Of a stretch of 64,000 bases of DNA, positions 61,506 to 64,000 are shown in pieces. How positions within the stretch are numbered: position 1 is the stretch's first letter; every line of letters starts with the position of its first letter. The stretch comes from Typha latifolia (Eukaryota > Streptophyta > Magnoliopsida > Poales > Typhaceae): contig CM034099.1 in the NCBI GenBank assembly GCA_019914945.1, forward strand, positions 3,162,001 to 3,226,000, read 5' to 3'. A program made the translations under genes and the position numbers. The notes beneath the pieces are model-generated. The model saw only the letters and a program-made list of their open reading frames with translations, did not search any database and was not told the origin of the DNA.

Positions 61506-63340
61506 TGAAACACCCAAACCTCCAAATACATGTGTAAACCGCGTGGATAATTTCCCCCACGCGGTACATCACATGACCTGTCAGTACAAGGATTTCACAA
61601 GGCACACAACAGCACAATTTCACCATAAATAAACTCAATTATAAGAGTCCGGATACAAGTCCACAGGCCACAACAAGCCTTCCAAATATACATTCAAAAT
61701 ACTATGTTAAAGTCCAAAAAGATACAACGTCATCATCATACCCTCGCAGGGGTTTAATACAACTAAAATACGTACTAAAAGAAAGAAAGCGGCTACTCCT
61801 CGCTACCCGCACCCGCGTCCCTAGCTCTGAAATAATACGCCACGAGGTGAGCTTACAGCCCCAAATGAGTAGGATCCATACAATTTAAAATAATGACATC
61901 ACAGTGTATATCCAATGTATGCCTATATTTGCTAACGATAACGACATGCTTATTAAAATGACTTACCATAATTTACTAAGTCAATGCAAAGTTGATAAAG
62001 ATTACCAATCACTATCTTGGAACATGCTAGTTCCTAAACATATTATGATAAGTTCACACAGATATAAAGTTTGAGACAATCTCTTATTCGTACACATCTC
62101 AATCATAGGTTTACATATTATGCATAGCAATAAAATAGCAGTTTAGTCACCTCATGTCTACCAAAGCAATAATCATACTCATCATCGCTCACCGAGCTAT
62201 TCACCACACAGGGTAAATACTCTTAAGAAACAATCATCCATCATCTAATCATCCATCACATAATCATCCATCATCTCATACATCGAGGGGGGATATATAC
62301 ACATCTAGCGGTAATGTCACCTACACGTGTATGGCGACACTACATGTGACCGGTTGTCTGCAGGGCCATCGACTCGGGACCCCGGTCGTAAGCCCATATC
62401 TCACTCTCTCTAAATCATCACCGCCCTCGGCGGGAGAATCGGGAGCCCTCGGCTCATCAACAGACGCCCTAACCCTGCGTCGTCGGGTACCGCTAGAGTT
62501 ATATCCCCGCCTCACAATCATGTTCTTCTATCATCATAATCTAGTCCTAACTATGCAGTATAACTACCCGAATGCCACACGGGCTTCCCGACCTCGTGTA
62601 GGCCGCTAATAGTATAGACATATATGATACACTCTGCCCTTAACCCTGGGCTGAGTGAGTAGGGGTACTGCCTAGTCAGAATTCGACTACTAATGATAGG
62701 TGGAAGTGGTGCAGTGTTTATGCGTGTATAAAGCATGTTATAGTCATCATGATCATTACACCCATAATCACAAAGAATCATACATCTATGCAACGGTATA
62801 CCATACAGGACACATGTAAAGCATTATCATACACATTAACATTCTCATGATACTATGATGAACAAAGTTATAAATAACTACATATGCAAAAGATATAACA
62901 GGGAGTACCAACTGCATGCATTAATACTGACATTTCCTACTGTATCATGTTATTCTAGATTTGTATAACTCTACTCGCCTGGGGGGTCTCCACGGTATGG
63001 TAAAACTCGTCAGTTAGTCCGGGATCCCAAAATCTTCCTCACGCGGTGCCAATCCTATTAATTCACGCAAGTAAAGTCATTAGCGAACTAATAAAATTAA
63101 TTATCTTATTAGCACATTTATGTTTGGTACGAGTCAAGGGTATCCTAGGAATCTTGTATCATCCCAAAATTAAGGATCAGGCTAATCAAATTAGGTGAAA
63201 ATGGTAAACATGGTTATAGGGTCCAAATGGCCCCAAATGGGCTAGGCTAGAGGCAAAAAGGGGGTAGGCCCAAACCCAACCCACAAGCAATAAGGCCTTG
63301 GTGGGCTGGGGGCCCAGCCACAGCCCACCAAGGTTGGAAT

Positions 63341-63581
63341 AGTGGGCTGCAGACTGCAGCCCACTCCACAATGGGCTAATGGGCTGCAGCCTGCAGCCCA
63401 CCCGGATAGTCTTGGTGGGCTGCGGCCCGCAGCCCACCCAAACTGGGCTGGTGGGCTGCGGTCTGCAGCCCACCCAAGTCTTGGTGGGCTGCGGCCCGCA
63501 GCCCACCCCAACTAGGCTGGTGGGCTGCGGTCTGCAGCCCACCCCAAAGGATTAGTGGGCTGCAGTGGTCTGCAGCCCACT
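63341..63581. repeat. Array of seven GTGGGCTGC..GCAGCCCAC hairpins
   Basis: Seven inverted repeats lie at 63341-63365, 63380-63400, 63414-63438, 63450-63474, 63483-63507, 63519-63543 and 63554-63581. Arms are about 10-12 bp with loops of one to six bases. Units 3-4 recur as 5-6 with a 69-bp period. All are inside the probable solo LTR. Confidence 0.93.
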
Positions 63582-63785
63582 AAGGGAAAAATGGGTGGGG
63601 TTTAACCCCCCCCCCCCCCTCCACCTCATCTCCTTCCACCACCGATGGAAGGAAGGGAGGCGGAGGGAAGCGCCCACGAGGCTGCGGTGAGGGGGAAGAG
63701 ATGAGGGAGATGGGGAAGGTGGCGTGCACGGAAAGGAAGGGAAGAGAAGAAGAGAAGAAAAGAGGGAGGGTGGCAGGGTGGCAGG

Positions 63786-63814
63786 CCGACGCACGTGCTC
63801 GGCACGTGCGTCGG
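63786..63814. promoter_or_regulatory. Double G-box palindrome near LTR 5' end
   Basis: Two 13-bp arms (CCGACGCACGTGC and its complement) flank TCG, each holding a CACGTG G-box. The site is about 45-70 bp inside the minus-strand 5' end of the probable LTR, where promoter and enhancer sequences would be expected. Activity is inference. Confidence 0.65.
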
Positions 63815-63857
63815 TCAGGAAATTTTTTTTTTTTTTTTTAAAATTTGGGGTGTTACA

Positions 63858-64000
63858 TGAAGCTTGCAGACTCGAATCTCCCCCTTCGTCCGAAATCAAG
63901 TGGAAGCTTCATATATACTTCCTCAGAAAGATTCATATATACTTCTTAGCCTTGTAGCCTTGCAAGGCTAAGAAGCACACATACCATCGTTAACTTGGCA
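63858..64000 (-). mobile_element. Ty1/copia RT fragment continuing past window
   Basis: On the minus strand, AKLTMVCVLLSLARLQG is followed by a break and then EEVYMKLPLDFGRRG, recognisable as the copia reverse transcriptase upstream of the KLHKS/KQAS segment found on the far side of the 2352-bp insertion. A TAA interrupts the frame and the AGAAGTATATATGAA(T/G)CTT stretch is locally duplicated. Confidence 0.75.

Larger units (their letters stand above)
61506..63857 (-). mobile_element. 2352-bp TG...CA element, probable solo LTR (Ty3/gypsy-like), nested in copia
   Basis: The element starts TGAAACACCCAAA and ends TTTGGGGTGTTACA on the plus strand; read on the minus strand it begins TGTAACACCCCAAATTT, a typical gypsy LTR start. 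It is flanked by the 5-bp repeat TGAAG (61501-61505 and 63858-63862), as for LTR-element insertion. Removing it with one TGAAG restores the copia reverse-transcriptase reading (...VCKLHKS..LKQAS type). No gag, pol or second LTR is visible inside, and its frames show no known domain, so a solo LTR is the simplest view; a large non-autonomous element is the alternative. Confidence 0.75.

Noticed and set aside
63186..63542. Minus-strand frame of repeated GCGPQPT-like units in the LTR
   Set aside because: It is the translation of the hairpin array, not a plausible protein; the inverted-repeat structure explains the periodicity.
1..64000. CRISPR arrays, bacterial operons, tRNA or rRNA genes
   Set aside because: None seen: direct repeats are tandem without spacers, genes have introns, and no cloverleaf with matching arms was found by eye.

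Overview
This is a stretch of flowering-plant nuclear DNA. Genes are split by GT-AG introns, and the spaces between them are AT-rich and full of simple repeats and transposon debris. Every recognisable product belongs to a plant family: WEB/PMI coiled-coil, plastid-type DUF179, DUF863, class II formin with PTEN/C2 front, DHHC S-acyltransferase, UXT prefoldin, GOT1, WPP-domain/MAF1, KJC1-type GDP-mannose pyrophosphorylase homologue. Long introns and moderate GC suggest a dicot or a non-grass monocot; I lean to a non-grass monocot but cannot prove it.

Layout. 1-1639: 3' exon of a WEB-family coiled-coil gene. 2759-3674: two-exon DUF179 gene. 6595-11166: three-exon DUF863 gene with a long intron-bearing leader. 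12110-12544: one-exon conserved plant protein of unknown function. 15787-18435 and 21437-38840: tandem pair of class II formin genes. The second is complete (18 exons, 1797 codons). The first has the same PTEN/C2 exons and a proline-rich tail but no FH2 actin-nucleating domain. 42413-47032: nine-exon DHHC S-acyltransferase. 47973-49685 (minus): six-exon UXT prefoldin-like gene. 50179-53137: two-exon single-pass membrane protein. 54683-56919 (minus): six-exon GOT1 Golgi vesicle-transport gene. 58597-59075 (minus): frameshifted WPP-domain (MAF1-like) pseudogene. 59824 onward: first two coding exons of a KJC1-like gene whose second intron holds a Ty1/copia remnant, itself split by a 2352-bp TG...CA element that looks like a solo LTR.

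The genes do not form a pathway. Several touch the endomembrane system and cytoskeleton (formin, S-acyltransferase, GOT1, WEB protein, GDP-mannose supply), but this is ordinary plant gene order, not an operon. All exon joins were worked out by hand from splice sites, reading phase and family resemblance; none has transcript support here.

The most unusual things are: the FH2-less formin tandem copy; two related 395-bp elements with terminal inverted repeats and 9-bp target duplications bracketing GOT1; a likely GC-AG intron in the formin; a 187-bp tandem duplication copying the end of an S-acyltransferase exon with its splice donor; the triple-frameshifted WPP pseudogene; and the nested retroelement with a seven-hairpin array.
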